Part shown: positions 12,101-21,000 of the stretch, one piece after another
Layout of the letters: each line of letters opens with the position of its first letter
Position numbering within the stretch: position 1 is the first letter of the stretch
Assembly (NCBI RefSeq): GCF_014898055.3
Contig: NW_023601322.1
Span: forward strand, 74,738,740-74,802,739
From: Talpa occidentalis
Taxonomy: Eukaryota > Chordata > Mammalia > Eulipotyphla > Talpidae
DNA: 64,000 bases
Reading direction: 5' to 3'
The notes under the pieces: model-generated
What the model was told of the DNA's origin: nothing
Databases searched by the model: none
The model's input: only the letters and a program-made list of their open reading frames with translations
Translations under genes and position numbers: made by a program

Positions 12101-15100
12101 TGTTGCTGCTCTGCAAATCACATTCCTCCTACCCCCCAGGTTTGTTGTTGTTTTCTTGTTTGGTGACTTTTCTGAACTAAATTTTAAAATTCTATATTCT
12201 TTGTTTTATCTAGAGGCTCCTTTTCTTACCTTTTAAAAAATTATAGTAAAATAATATACAGTAAAGTTTACCATCTTAACCTTTTTTTTTCCCTCAGTTT
12301 AGTAGTTTTAAGTACATTTACATTGTTGCGCTGTTGTTTGTCTTTTCCAGCTTCTTGAGACTGTCTACATGGTTTGCTTGACTTATGGTCCCTTTCTCCA
12401 TCTCTAAAGCTAGCTCTTTAGTATCCTCAAATATCTCTGACTCTGAAAGCCTGTCTTCCTCTTCATTTGAAGAACCATTGTGATTATGTTAGGTCCACTT
12501 GGATAATGTAGGGTAATCTCCTTTTCTTAAAGTCATCTTATTACTTAAAATTCTTATCTTCTCTTTCCCATGTAATATGACATATCCATAAATTCCAATG
12601 ATTAGGACATGGATATCTTTATGGGACTTTAATTTTCCTACTACACCCCTCTGTCTCTCAATCACCTAGGAGCTATAACAGCCAAAGAATTCGTTTCCAC
12701 TGTTATCCCATCCCAGGTCACCTTTAGTGAAAATTTGAAAATTTATCACACTGGGGACTTTCATTATTCCGCTTAGCACTTGTGATGGAGTCTTCCATGC
12801 CAGGCACCAGGCACATGAACCCATGATATAATAATATTTTAGAACCTATGTCTTAGGGCACTCAGGGTACCAACTTTTTTTAGTGTGATTTGCCTAAATA
12901 CTGACTCTGAATTAAAGGTTTGCATTCAGGAATAGCATTATAATGCATTTAGGGGAAATGAGGTTGGGCAGTGCAATAAGGTGAACTAGTTTCAACACAG
13001 ACCTCAGTCAGTGCTATGGAGGGCTCTTAAACTTGGAAGGCTCTTTACTATTTCCTTAAATTGAGGCAAGATGCCTAAATGATTGTTCTCTAGGATCTGC
13101 AGTCTGTCTCCAGGGAGGCTGGATAACTCTAGGTAAGGCAGTTCTTTTCAAATGTGACCACTGTCTTGTGAGGGAGATACCTGTGAGCCATCAGCAACTA
13201 ACAGAAACTTTAGGGATGAACATCTCAGTCCTGAAATAACCATCTAGATGGCTCACCACACTGCTTAACTTTGCCCTGGGCTGTTTGTTTGAAAGGAGTA
13301 AGAGAAAAGGAGTAGTAGATTTCCAGGGGTTAATAATATATTATTTCTTTTCAAGTGGCCCTGTCAAGGCAGAGTGGAGAACTCTTCCTAGGGCAGTTGC
13401 AGACAAAGTCTGGTCCAGTGACTGTTGGTGTGGTCTCCTGCTAGCAAACCTCAGGGAAGGGAAAAGTGGGCCAAGTAGTGTCTATAGAACCTTTCACATG
13501 GGTTCCAAGAAAGAGGTAGTTGGAAAAAAGCTAGGAACCTATCCTTGGGGCCTGCAGAGACAAGTTGTAGAGCAGAGATTCTAGCTTAAGTAAGGGAAAA
13601 CAGCGGGACTTAAGCACCTGGGGGACAGATAATATTGCAACCTACAGATATTGTGCAATTCCGAAAATGGAAGGTTATGGGGAATCAGGGGGATCAGTCC
13701 AGACAGTTTCCTTAAGGGGATACATTAACTGACTGAGAAGTGAGTAATGAATTCTGGCTTAAATATCCTCCACTTGGACTCTGCCACTGACTGCTTTAGT
13801 GGTCAGACTCCTATAGATTTTTCTGCCCTCACTGTTTTCCTTTGGGGATCTCAGGATCCTATCCAGGTATATGGCTACTGTGACTGGGGTTAACCCTTCT
13901 GACAGAAGGAGTTTGTCAGGGGAAAAGTAAAGTTGAGCACCATGGTATGTTCCTGAAAGGTCCAGATATAAGTCAGGGAAGATAATGTGCCTATTTTGTC
14001 TGTCACTATGTCCCAGAGTCGGGATCTGTCTTATGGTATAGGAGGTACTTACGAATCCTGTGGAATGAAGGATGAGCAGCTATGCCAGGTTGAGGAGTTT
14101 GAGAGGTAGAGGACTCAGGGCTAGGAGAAGGAACCACAGGGAAAGTCTTAACATAAACCAACTTGTTTTATGAAACAGCTCCCCCTTCTTGGAAGAAAAG
14201 GGCCTTAGAATAAACAACCAGAAATAACTTGCGAGGCTTACTCTTCATTGAGTCCTGAGATGTGATGAGGAAAAAAACCAGTTTGATATACACCATCCCC
14301 ACCCTGAGTCAAGCAGGATACAGTCTGGGAGCCTCAGAGAAGAAGGACCAACCACTGTGTTTTGTTTTCCTAGATGAGTGATGTAGAAGCTGGTGGTGCC
14401 ACAGTTTTCCCAAAACTGGGGGCTGTGTTTTCTCCCAAGAAGGTAAGTTCTATTATTTGTAGATCACTGGTTGCTTTAAGACTCAGGCTTTTCCCATGTC
14501 CCTGCTCCATACTGTGGCCTGCTTGACTGTGACTGTGATGGCCTCAGGAATTTCTACCTAGACTCAGATCTTACTTTTTGGAGAGCCCCTACTTTTGGAG
14601 AAAGAGCAAGAGCTGCATCAAGGACTGGTGAGTTACCAGACACTCTCCATATAGCAAGGGATAGATGCTGCCTGGGGAATGTCCCTGGAGACCCAAAATT
14701 CTGTCATTTTTGTAGGAAGTAAGAGCACTTTCTTTCAGGTTGGAGTTTCAAGAGCATGTCATGGTCAGGTCCTAGAGATCACGTAGACTTGGGGTGATGT
14801 GTATATATGTAGCTGAAGACTTTCACTGAATAAAAACAAATCCCCTATTCATCATGCATGGAATATCTTGGAGTTTAAATATTATCTCCCAGAGACCCTC
14901 TGATTTGTTTCCTCAAAACCAGTTCTAGGATGTGTTCTGAGATATTGTCTCTCTCCAGGGGACAGCCTTGTTCTGGTATAATCTTCTGCGAAGTGGAAAA
15001 GGCAACCCCTTAACAATACATGCTGCCTGCCCTGTTCTTGCGGGCTGCAAGTGGGGTGAGTAATCTGAGATCTGGGGTTAGCCATGTTGGCCTCAGACTG

Positions 15101-17492
15101 GGATTTGGTGGTCTGAATTTTCTGGGAGTAAACTGTCACCAATTTCCTGTATAAAGACAAGAGAGTTGCCTTAAATAGAATTTTTCTATACTAGTTTACA
15201 AACTTCTTTTAGTTATCTAGCTCTCTATCCTCTTAGCTGGTTAAGTATACTAAGACAACTGATTGAGTGCTCCTTGAGCACCCTAAGAGTGCTATGAGAG
15301 CCTTGTAGAGGCTTCTTCAATATGGATGTCAAGAGGAATCAACTCTGGCAAGGGTTCTGAGGGGCCATTAGGGAGAACTGGAATCAGAGAGGGAGTGGGG
15401 TGTCCCATGCAAGCAAGGCCCATATAAAACAAGGCACAGGCTAAAACCAGCATCGAAAGTGTGGGAACTAGATGTGTTGTCACTAGGATAATGAGAGACA
15501 TGTGACACAGGGGTCAAGAGATGAGGCTTGAGGCTAGGACCAAACCACAGAGGCTGAAGGTTGAGCCTGGAAACAGCTATGCTTTGCTGTGAGGAGGCTT
15601 GCATCAGGATGTGGTAGGCAGTGATCACAAAGAGATGAGTTTGGGAATAGTGATCAGTTCATAGAAGATAAAGCAAATGAAATGAGACAGTTGTTGACCT
15701 CAGGGAAAAGAAAAGGTTGTACAAGAAAGGAAATAAAAATATAATCTACTGGCTGGCTCAGGTATGAGCAATATTTGCATGACATAATGTAATGTCATAA
15801 TGTAATGACATAATTTAATGACATAATTTAAATGTATTAATTTAAACTTATGACTTAACTATATTAGAGGATAAAAGAGGGACATATGTAGTTTAGGAGT
15901 GGTTAAAAAAAATTCCAAATCTTTGTCCTCTATGATAGCCCATCAATATATAAGACCTAAAATTGAAAGTCAAGAAATAGCATTATTAAATATGTTACTT
16001 AGAAAATGTGGCTATCAGAAGAAACAATTAAAGGAGTTGAAAGTTCTGTGGAAGTGGACTTTCCAGAGGAAATTGGGAGTGATTAGGTAGGAGATTACTG
16101 TTTATCATAATAAGCCATATAGAATAATTAGATTTTTTCAATGGAGTATATTATTTCTTTTTTTAAAAAAAAAGATTTATTTTATTTATACCAGAGCTGG
16201 GGTACAGGCCAGAGTTGTGGGAGGGTGAGGAATCACCAGAAACAGGGCGGGAGCAGAACAGGCAGACGGACCAAAAACACTGCTGAGGGGAGCAGTGGGA
16301 GAGACAGGAGAGGTCTGCCTCACCATGTGGAATTCTCCCTGGACAGCCGGGAATCGAACTGGTGCTGGAGAGGCTGCGGACAGCTTCACAGCGCTGTGCT
16401 CAACCTGCTGCGCCACCGGGGAGGCCCTGAGTATGTTATTTCTTTCAAAAATGGTGGTAAATTGTATTTTAAAAATAGTATGACTTAAGTAGTGTATTAG
16501 AATGAGTTTTTTTATTTATTTAAAGATTTATTTATTTTATTTATACAAGCACTGGGTACAGAAGCACGGGAGGGTGAGAGAAATCACCAGAGACACAGCA
16601 GGGAGAAGAACAGGCAGATCAATGAAGTACACTGCTGAGGGGAGCAGCGGGCATGGCAGGAGAGGTCTGCGTGCCATGTGGGACCCTTGCCTGCGGCCGG
16701 GGATCGAACCGGCACTGCAGAGGCTGCGGGCAGCTTCGCAGCCCAGCGCTCAACCACTGCGCCACCAGGGAGGCCCAAAGTTATTTTTGTATTCATTATG
16801 AAAGAGTCTTTGTTAAGAAGTCTTTGTTAAGACTCTTTGTTAAGACATGTACATGTCACAGAACTTTAGATGGGAGAGCTAGCATCAGCTCTGCCACTCT
16901 GTTACCAATACCTCTGAGGTTGATGCCTAGATCCTGCAAAACCTGACAGGCTTCCTCATGCTCATCTTCTATCCCTCAGATCCCCACCCATAAAATCCCA
17001 GTAATACCAAATTTCTTGGGCTTCTAGACACACAGTAGTGTGGTTCCTGTCTTGATATCTCTCTTACTCTGTTTCTACTTTCTGGACCCCTATTAATTAG
17101 GAGCCATCATGGTCTATCCATCTTACCAAAATAACTTCTACTTAACTTCTTGTTCTAGCTCTGGGTTCCCCTTTTTCTCTTACCTGAAATATTTAACTCT
17201 GCTCCCACTGTAACCTGTAGATACCTGTTCTTGTGTCACTGTCAGAATAATGTATAATTATTGTTGCCATATCTGTCTTCTTCATGGCTCATGAGCACCT
17301 GAGAATGTATCTTACTCATGACTGATTACCAGGTCCAGCACGAGACTGGGTTGAAGGGGTAATTGATTTTGGCTGCTGATTGAACTAACACCATCGTAAC
17401 ACACTTTTCCCCTGTTCAAAGTTTCTAATAGGTGGTTCCATGAGCGAGGACAAGAATTCTTAAGGCCATGTGGATCAACAGAAGTTGACTGA
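2990..17492 (+). CDS. P4HA2-like: P4HA2-like prolyl 4-hydroxylase alpha subunit, C-terminal nine coding exons (partial gene)
   Basis: Collagen prolyl 4-hydroxylase alpha subunits pair with protein disulfide isomerase (P4HB) in the ER lumen and hydroxylate X-Pro-Gly prolines using Fe2+, 2-oxoglutarate, O2 and ascorbate. Nine exons join in phase with no internal stop: 2990-3177, 5330-5506, 7277-7347, 7982-8081, 8572-8625, 10377-10442, 14374-14442, 14959-15055, 17422-17492 (893 nt). They encode the linker and the whole 2OG-Fe(II) oxygenase domain. Kept residues are the HLD iron ligands (exon 5), the distal His in IHAACP and Lys in GCKW (exon 8), and Cys in ESLC, RLFC, HAAC and RPCG. The C-terminus matches P4HA2 ([17 protein letters not shown]). 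Signal peptide, N-terminal and peptide-binding exons should lie left of base 1; I see no earlier exon in 1-2989. Divergence is too great for the P4HA2 orthologue, so a paralog, working or recently decayed, is inferred. Confidence 0.88.
3705..4195 (-). mobile_element. L1 3' fragment, antisense
   Basis: Read on the minus strand, 3931-4173 encodes a stretch typical of the L1 ORF2 C-terminus ([20 protein letters not shown], then [13 protein letters not shown] and [10 protein letters not shown]). The sequence to the left is the matching 3' untranslated end. It lies in the intron between exons 1 and 2. Confidence 0.9.
4945..5226 (-). mobile_element. tRNA-derived SINE, antisense, GGCC subtype
   Basis: This is a full-length copy: an oligo-T/AAGATTTATTTATT start (the tail) and a CCACCAGGGGAGGCCCC end (the head). 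It is flanked by a 17-base direct repeat CATTTTGTATTCTTTCT at 4928-4944 and 5227-5243, so insertion by target-primed reverse transcription is clear. It sits about 100 bases before a P4HA2-like exon. Confidence 0.93.
5330..5506 (+). CDS. P4HA2-like: P4HA2-like exon 2 of window: start of the catalytic domain
   Basis: Fifty-nine codons in phase 0, the same length as the P4HA2 exon as I recall it, with acceptor CCCCAG and donor GTAAGT. It reads [20 protein letters not shown] and continues through [27 protein letters not shown] and IKEIAKPK. This is the best conserved exon in the window apart from the last, with roughly ten differences from P4HA2. A SINE with a clear target duplication sits about 100 bases upstream of the acceptor. 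Confidence 0.93.
5600..6420 (-). mobile_element. Old L1M-type fragments, antisense
   Basis: 5605-6070 follows the well-known antisense L1M 3' UTR pattern (AGAATGTCAAATAGTTGGAA, then TTCTTTCACTTGCTAAT). 6070-6420 resembles another L1 section (TTGTCTTTAATTTTTGGCAG, CTTTGGGTTCATTGTATTGG). The two may be separate fragments. Confidence 0.65.
6441..6712 (-). mobile_element. tRNA-derived SINE, antisense, GGCC subtype
   Basis: Oligo-T then AAGATTGATTTTTTTATGC at the tail side, and CACCAGGGAGGCCC at the head side. The internal block GAGGAGAGCAGCGGGTGAGAC-like is shared with the other copies. Confidence 0.88.
6902..7170 (+). mobile_element. tRNA-derived SINE, sense
   Basis: It starts GGGCCTCCCTGGTGGCACAA, has a B-box-like GTTCGATCCCGG, and ends CTTGTATGCATGAATAAATA before an A-rich tail. 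It lies about 100 bases upstream of the divergent exon 3. Confidence 0.9.
7277..7347 (+). CDS. P4HA2-like: P4HA2-like exon 3 of window: strongly remodelled 71-nt exon
   Basis: The acceptor is CCCTAG and the donor GTAATC. The exon is 71 nt, the length I recall for the P4HA2 counterpart, and ends with two bases of a split Ser codon as expected. It reads [20 protein letters not shown] then VSQ. P4HA2 has LARATVRDPKTGVLTVASYR then VSK here, so only scattered residues (first Leu, one Arg, RVS) survive and the RDPKTG turn is gone. It was identified by position, length, phase and its fit to both neighbours, not by strong similarity. Confidence 0.72.
7650..7780 (+). repeat. MIR-like fragment
   Basis: The core ATCCCAGCTCTGCCGCTTAC, followed by an ACTTGTGCAGTTCAC-like stretch, matches the MIR consensus as remembered, moderately diverged. 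Confidence 0.6.
7982..8081 (+). CDS. P4HA2-like: P4HA2-like exon 4 of window
   Basis: The exon is 100 nt; its first base completes the Ser codon begun in the previous exon, and 33 codons follow. The acceptor is CATCCAG and the donor GTATGC. It reads [20 protein letters not shown], then [13 protein letters not shown], against P4HA2 SWLEEDDDPVVARVNRRMQH, then ITGLTVKTAELLQ. A Trp conserved in P4HA1 and P4HA2 (S-W-L) is Phe here. Confidence 0.9.
8325..8445 (+). repeat. MIR-like fragment
   Basis: TTAAGAGCATGGACTGAGGG opening with a diverged MIR body and TTAGTTTCTTTGTTTAGATG near the end. Confidence 0.45.
8572..8625 (+). CDS. P4HA2-like: P4HA2-like exon 5 of window: iron-binding His-x-Asp
   Basis: Eighteen codons in phase 0, the same length as P4HA1/P4HA2, with acceptor TTCTAG and donor GTAAGA. 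It reads [19 protein letters not shown]4HA2 has VANYGVGGQYEPHFDFSR. The His codon (8608-8610) and Asp codon (8614-8616) of the facial triad are kept. The nearby Tyr and Glu (QYEPH) are replaced by Phe and Arg (FFRPH), which may alter the pocket around 2-oxoglutarate or peptide. Confidence 0.9.
9239..9319. mobile_element. 73-bp TTAA-flanked piggyBac-type MITE
   Basis: A TTAA at 9239-9242 and another at 9316-9319 flank a 73-base unit with perfect 14-base terminal inverted repeats: CCCTTTGCACTCCG (9243-9256) and CGGAGTGCAAAGGG (9302-9315). Inside are two further hairpins: TGTCCCC-tctca-GGGGACA (9258-9276) and CATTGG-tag-CCAATG (9275-9289). TTAA target duplication and TIRs starting CCC are the signature of piggyBac-superfamily elements; there is no room for a transposase. 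It lies in the intron between exons 5 and 6. Confidence 0.82.
9445..9713 (-). mobile_element. tRNA-derived SINE, antisense, CAGTCAGAAGC subtype
   Basis: Tail TTTTAAGATTTTATTTATTT, subtype-diagnostic GTTACAGTCAGAAGCGTGGG, and head TACCGGGGAGGCC. Flanked by CTCAGATT at 9437-9444 and 9714-9721. Confidence 0.92.
9750..10190 (+). mobile_element. L1M-type fragment, sense
   Basis: A classic L1 stretch in + orientation: CAAACTACACTACAAAGCTA, GTGCTGGGAAAACTGGACCA and GAGGAAAACATAGGCAATAT. It starts right after a SINE. Frames are broken. Confidence 0.88.
10377..10442 (+). CDS. P4HA2-like: P4HA2-like exon 6 of window (exon-9a type)
   Basis: Twenty-two codons in phase 0, with acceptor CCACAG and donor GTAAGT. 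It reads [20 protein letters not shown], then SY. The second half matches LGTGNRVATFLNY. P4HA1 and P4HA2 have two mutually exclusive versions of this exon; 22 codons fits the longer version. I did not find a second alternative exon in the flanking introns. The frame stays open past the donor, to a stop at about 10724. Confidence 0.85.
11213..11485 (-). mobile_element. tRNA-derived SINE, antisense, GGCC subtype
   Basis: Tail CAAGGATTTATTTATTTATG, head CACCACCAGGGAGGCC, flanked by AAGAACTC at 11205-11212 and 11486-11493. Confidence 0.92.
11495..12235 (-). mobile_element. L1-related fragments, antisense
   Basis: 11500-11690 resembles the antisense L1 3' end seen at about 28.05 and 21.0 kb (CCCCCTTCAGCTGTTGTTGT, CCACTACCAAAGCATCCACA). 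11750-12230 follows an old L1M pattern (TTTAAAGTCTTTCCTCAGTC, GACAGTTTCTGTTGGCGTTT). Confidence 0.6.
12236..14373. other. Intron between exons 6 and 7; no feature recognised
   Basis: The right part of this intron shows no repeat or exon I can name. I looked for an alternative exon of the P4HA 9b type and found none. Confidence 0.4.
14374..14442 (+). CDS. P4HA2-like: P4HA2-like exon 7 of window
   Basis: Twenty-three codons in phase 0, with acceptor TTCCTAG and donor GTAAGT. It reads [20 protein letters not shown], then PKK, against P4HA2 [20 protein letters not shown], then PKK. The [10 protein letters not shown] strand of the oxygenase core is intact; the Trp before PKK is Ser. Confidence 0.93.
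14959..15055 (+). CDS. P4HA2-like: P4HA2-like exon 8 of window: distal iron His and 2-oxoglutarate Lys
   Basis: The exon is 97 nt, entering in phase 0 and leaving with one base of a Val codon; acceptor CTCCAG, donor GTGAGT. It reads [16 protein letters not shown], then [16 protein letters not shown]. The third iron ligand is His in IHAACP and the 2-oxoglutarate-binding Lys is in GCKW; both are kept. The usual D/EGDYRTRH segment before the His is changed to KGNPLTIH. Confidence 0.93.
15056..16140. other. Start of the last intron; no gene seen
   Basis: Apparently single-copy intron sequence apart from a short AT-rich tandem block at 15781-15830, listed separately. Confidence 0.4.
15781..15830. 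repeat. Short imperfect tandem repeat (GACATAATTTAAT-like)
   Basis: About four diverged copies of a 13-base unit (GACATAATGTAAT, GTCATAATGTAAT, GACATAATTTAAT, GACATAATTTAAA). Confidence 0.75.
16161..16428 (-). mobile_element. tRNA-derived SINE, antisense, GGCC subtype
   Basis: Tail AAAAAGATTTATTTTATTTA, head CGCCACCGGGGAGGCCC. The target duplication is GAGTATATTATTTCTTT (16144-16160) and GAGTATGTTATTTCTTT (16429-16445), one mismatch in 17. Confidence 0.93.
16507..16776 (-). mobile_element. tRNA-derived SINE, antisense
   Basis: Tail TTTAAAGATTTATTTATTTT, subtype region GGGTACAGAAGCACGGGAGG (the usual CAGTCAGAAGC shortened), head GCCACCAGGGAGGCCC. It is only about 80 bases from the previous SINE, in the same orientation. 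Confidence 0.9.
17422..17492 (+). CDS. P4HA2-like: P4HA2-like last coding exon and stop codon
   Basis: The acceptor TTCAAAG has a fair pyrimidine tract. Two bases complete the Val codon, then [20 protein letters not shown] and VD precede TGA at 17490-17492. Apart from one Lys-to-Arg change this equals my memory of the P4HA2 C-terminus, a sharp contrast with the divergent exon 3. The Cys in RPCG pairs in this family with the Cys in HAACP. Confidence 0.93.
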
Positions 17493-17860
17493 TGTCTTTT
17501 TCTGCTCTTTCTCTTCCTGGCTCAAAGCTCACATCTTTAAGTACACTGTGGCAGACACCTTTCTGTGTTCCAGCCCCTGTCAGGCAAAAATTTGGAGAGG
17601 TATTTGTCTGGAGCAGAGGGGGGCAGCCAGGGTAGGTTCTGGGTAAACTGGCTTCTCTTTTGGTTAGTCTTTGCCATCTCTGTAACCAAAAGTTAGGGTC
17701 AAAGTGGCTGTAACAAAGTCAACCTTTGTAGTGCCTAGTGGTAATTTTATAACATATTTTAGTGAATCCAGGTTCTTATACATTATTTACACATTTATTT
17801 TATAGTATTTCCAATGATTATACATTACCCAAAAAATAAATTATCTCTGCAAAACACTTA
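17493..17860 (+). other. Probable 3' UTR of the P4HA2-like gene
   Basis: The sequence after the stop resembles the P4HA2 3' UTR as I remember it, including short shared blocks such as GACACCTTT, TTGTCTGGAGCAGAGG and ATCAAAGTGGCTG-like, and it ends at an AATAAA. Similarity outside the coding region argues for duplication at the DNA level rather than convergence of a short domain. Confidence 0.6.
17835..17840 (+). terminator. Candidate polyadenylation signal AATAAA
   Basis: AATAAA lies 343 bases after the stop codon, in a context (CCAAAAAATAAA) like the end of the P4HA2 transcript. Cleavage would be expected 10-30 bases further on. Confidence 0.55.
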
Positions 17861-18616
17861 AAGTCTTATTTTGGGTGTGTTTTTAATAGTGGAGATATTA
17901 CCAGGTTCAGCATTTCTTAAGTATCATCTTAAGAACAAATTCAAGAGTTTAAGTAGTGAATACCTTAGTGGAAAGAGTCCTGGTTTGAGTTCTTGACTCA
18001 GATTCAGTATTCTCTGTGTTGACCAATCTTTTGTATTCCTGCTGCAAAGTGGAAGAGATGTTTTCTCCTTGCCTCACAGGGAATTATGAGAACTGTGATA
18101 CTGTTACAATTTACAGTGATGCTTATTTTTAAATTGTGAGATGTATTCAGAGAAGTATGCATAAATCATACAGTTGGAAGAACAATAAGGTAAGTGGCCA
18201 TGTAACCACCATCCAAATTATATCTTCTGTACCTTAAAAGCTCCTTGTGGGAGACTTCTGATGAAACAGTAGATGTTATTTTCTCTTTCCCTCTTGCTAA
18301 GTACAGGTAACATCTCTAGATTTAAAATATAAGAATGCTCTGAAAGGTGGAGAAAAGGCAGACCAACTAAGAATCTTGGGACACAAAGAATCATGCAGCA
18401 GTACATTCCCTTGGTTTTCTTTTTGCCTCATCTACCTAAGACATGGTGCTGAAAAAGTTGGCAGCCTGGGAATGCCAACAGATAAAATCAAAAAATGCCC
18501 AAAGAAAACCTTGCATCCTCTAGCCAGACACAGTCCAGCAAAGTAGAAAACTTTCTAGCTAATTAATAAATTTTCTTCTAGCTTTAGCTGTACTCTCCAA
18601 GTTTTATATTATTTCT
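17861..18616. other. Downstream flank; no gene or repeat recognised
   Basis: I see no open frame with coding character and no repeat I can name. Confidence 0.35.
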
Positions 18617-18633
18617 CAGTCCAATGTATTTTT

Positions 18634-18896
18634 TTAAAGATTTATTTATTTATTTATTTATACAAGCTTTGGGTACAGTCAGAAGCACAGGAGGGTGAGA
18701 GAATTCACCAGAGCCAGAGTGGGAAGCGGAACAGGCAGACTGACGAAGTACACTGCTGAGGAGAGCAGTGGGCATGGCAGGAGAGGTCTGCATGCCATGT
18801 GGGACCCTCGCCAGCAGCCGGGGATTGAACTGGCACTGCAGAGGCTGAGGGCAGGTTCACAGCCCCGCACTCAACCACTATGCCACGGGGGAGGCC
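18634..18896 (-). mobile_element. tRNA-derived SINE, antisense, CAGTCAGAAGC subtype
   Basis: The target duplication CAGTCCAATGTATTTTT is at 18617-18633 and 18897-18913 (17 bases, perfect). Tail TTTAAAGATTTATTTATTTA, head GCCACGGGGGAGGCC. Confidence 0.95.
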
Positions 18897-19148
18897 CAGT
18901 CCAATGTATTTTTATTTTCTATATGATTTGTTCTTTAACTCATAGATTATTTAGAAGCATATTTCTTAATTTGCAAATGTGCAGAGATTAAAATCTGTTA
19001 CTAATTTCTGATTTAATTATATTGTAGTCAGAAAATGTAATCAGTTTTTTTTAGTCCCATAAAATTTTGTGAAATTTGTTCAATGATCCAACAGTCCTTT
19101 AGTTTAATATTCAAATAATGTACTATATTATTTAGCACTGGGAGTAGT

Positions 19149-19152
<4 letters not shown>

Positions 19153-19191
<39 letters not shown>
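19153..19191. repeat. (TA)n microsatellite
   Basis: About 19 uninterrupted TA dinucleotides. Confidence 0.97.
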
Positions 19192-19193
<2 letters not shown>

Positions 19194-19348
19194 ATTAGAT
19201 CATATTTGTACACCATATTGTTCAAATAGTCCATCTCCTTATATTTTTTCAGTGAGTTATTAAGACAGATTAAGCAAGATTCATTAAGCTCTCCCACTAT
19301 GATTGTTACCATCTCTAGTTATTCTTTTATTTCTGTTAATTTTTATTT

Positions 19349-19662
19349 ATTTTATTTTTTTAAATAAGTTTCTGATTTTTTTTAAACTTTTTTAAAAAGA
19401 TTTATTTATTTATTTATTTATTCATACAAGCACTGGCTACAGTCAGAAGCGCAGGAAGGTGAGAGAATTCACCCGAGCCAGAGCAGGGAATAGAACAGGC
19501 AGACTGATGAAATACACTGCTGAGGGGAGCAGCGGGCACAGCAGGAGAGGTCTGTCACACCATGTGGGACCCTTGCCAGTGGCCAGGGATTGAACTGGCG
19601 CTGCAGAGGCTGCGGGCAGCTTCGCAGTCCAGCACTCAACCACTGCGCCACCTGGGGAGGCC
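19349..19662 (-). mobile_element. tRNA-derived SINE, antisense, CAGTCAGAAGC subtype, long tail
   Basis: The target duplication CTGTTAATTTTTATTT is at 19333-19348 and 19663-19678. The tail side carries about 45 extra T/A-rich bases before AAAAAGATTTATTTATTTAT. Confidence 0.93.
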
Positions 19663-20358
19663 CTGTTAATTTTTATTTTATATATCATTTTGAAGTTATG
19701 GTGTTAGGGGCATAGAAATTTAGAATTGATAAATTTTCCATGATATAACTTTTATCATGATTCATTTATCATTTTTATCTTTAGTAGTGTTATTCTTAAA
19801 GTTTATATATTTTTTTTCTATTGTTTCATCAGATTTCTTTGGTGTTTGCATGATAGATCATTTTACATTCTTACACTTATGTTTTTTGTCTTTTATATGT
19901 CTTTTGCTAACACACAATATATAGTTGGACATTTTAATGCAGTCCTTTTTTGCATTTAACTCGCTTTCAATTAATTAAATTATTCATGTATTTGAGTTTT
20001 AATCTATTTTCTTAAGTTCCTTCTGTTTTATCCTACCTGTTCATATCCCTTTTTCCTCCTTGCCTTTTTTAAAATTACATTTTTATTATTCCATCTTCTC
20101 ATTCTATTAATTGGAAGTTATAAACTTACTGATCTTTAAGTAGTGAGTTTACGAAGTATGACATGCATGGTTGACTTACCATCTTCTAATGTTACTTGGC
20201 ACCTTTACCTTTTCCTCAGTAATTGATAGTGCAAGGATCTTAGAATGTTTTCAGTTTTTGTATATTCCTTTCTTAATGTTCTGCCATTGTTACCTTACTT
20301 GTTTAGGTTTTGAGATAATTTTAGATATATAGAAGAGTTGCAAAAATAGTATATTCTC

Positions 20359-20626
20359 TGGCCTCCCCTGGTGGTGCAGGTGGTTGAGCGCCGCGCTGTG
20401 AAGCTGTCCACAGCCTCTGCAGCGCCGGTTCGATCCCAGCTGGCAGGCAAGGGTCCCACATGGGGCAACAGACCTCTCCTGTTGCGCCCGCTGCTCCCCT
20501 CAGCAGTGTATTTTGTCAGTCTGCCTGTTCTGTTCCCCACTCTGTCTCTGGTGAATCCTCTCACTCTCCCGCACATCTGGCCTGTACTCTGGTTCTTGTG
20601 TAAATGAATAAATAAATCCTTTTAAA
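20359..20626 (+). mobile_element. tRNA-derived SINE, sense, with clear pol III boxes
   Basis: Head TGGCCTCCCCTGGTGGTGCA, A-box-like TGGTGCAGGTGGTTGAG, B-box-like GGTTCGATCCCAG, tail TAAATGAATAAATAAATCCT. The target duplication AAAATAGTATATTCTC is at 20343-20358 and 20627-20642. Confidence 0.95.
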
Positions 20627-20741
20627 AAAATAGTATATTCTCATATATAGCTTGCTCTATGAGGCAACTATTGAAATAAAGACTGTAGTGAATACTACTG
20701 ATAAAAGTGAAGAATTTTTTCAGGTTTTTTTTAATTTAAAA

Positions 20742-21000
20742 TTTTTTTTAAAGATTTATTTATGCATGTAAGAACTTGGGCACAGGCCAGAGGTGTGGGG
20801 ATGATTCACCAGAGACAGAGTGGGGAACAGAACAGGCAGATTAACTGAAATACACTGCTGAGGGGAGGACTGGGTGAGCCAGGAGTGGTCTGCTGTGCCA
20901 TGTGGGTCACTTCCCTGGCCAGGGATCGAACTCGTGCTGCAGTGGTTGCAGATAGCTTCGTGGTGCTGTGTCTTAACCCCTTGCACCACCAGGGAGGCCC
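20742..21000 (-). mobile_element. tRNA-derived SINE, antisense, GGCC subtype
   Basis: Tail AAAGATTTATTTATGCATGT, head GCACCACCAGGGAGGCCC. It abuts the 3' end of an antisense L1. Confidence 0.9.

Noticed and set aside
20359..20460. tRNA-like sequence with A and B boxes
   Set aside because: It is the tRNA-derived head of a SINE with a target duplication, not a tRNA gene.
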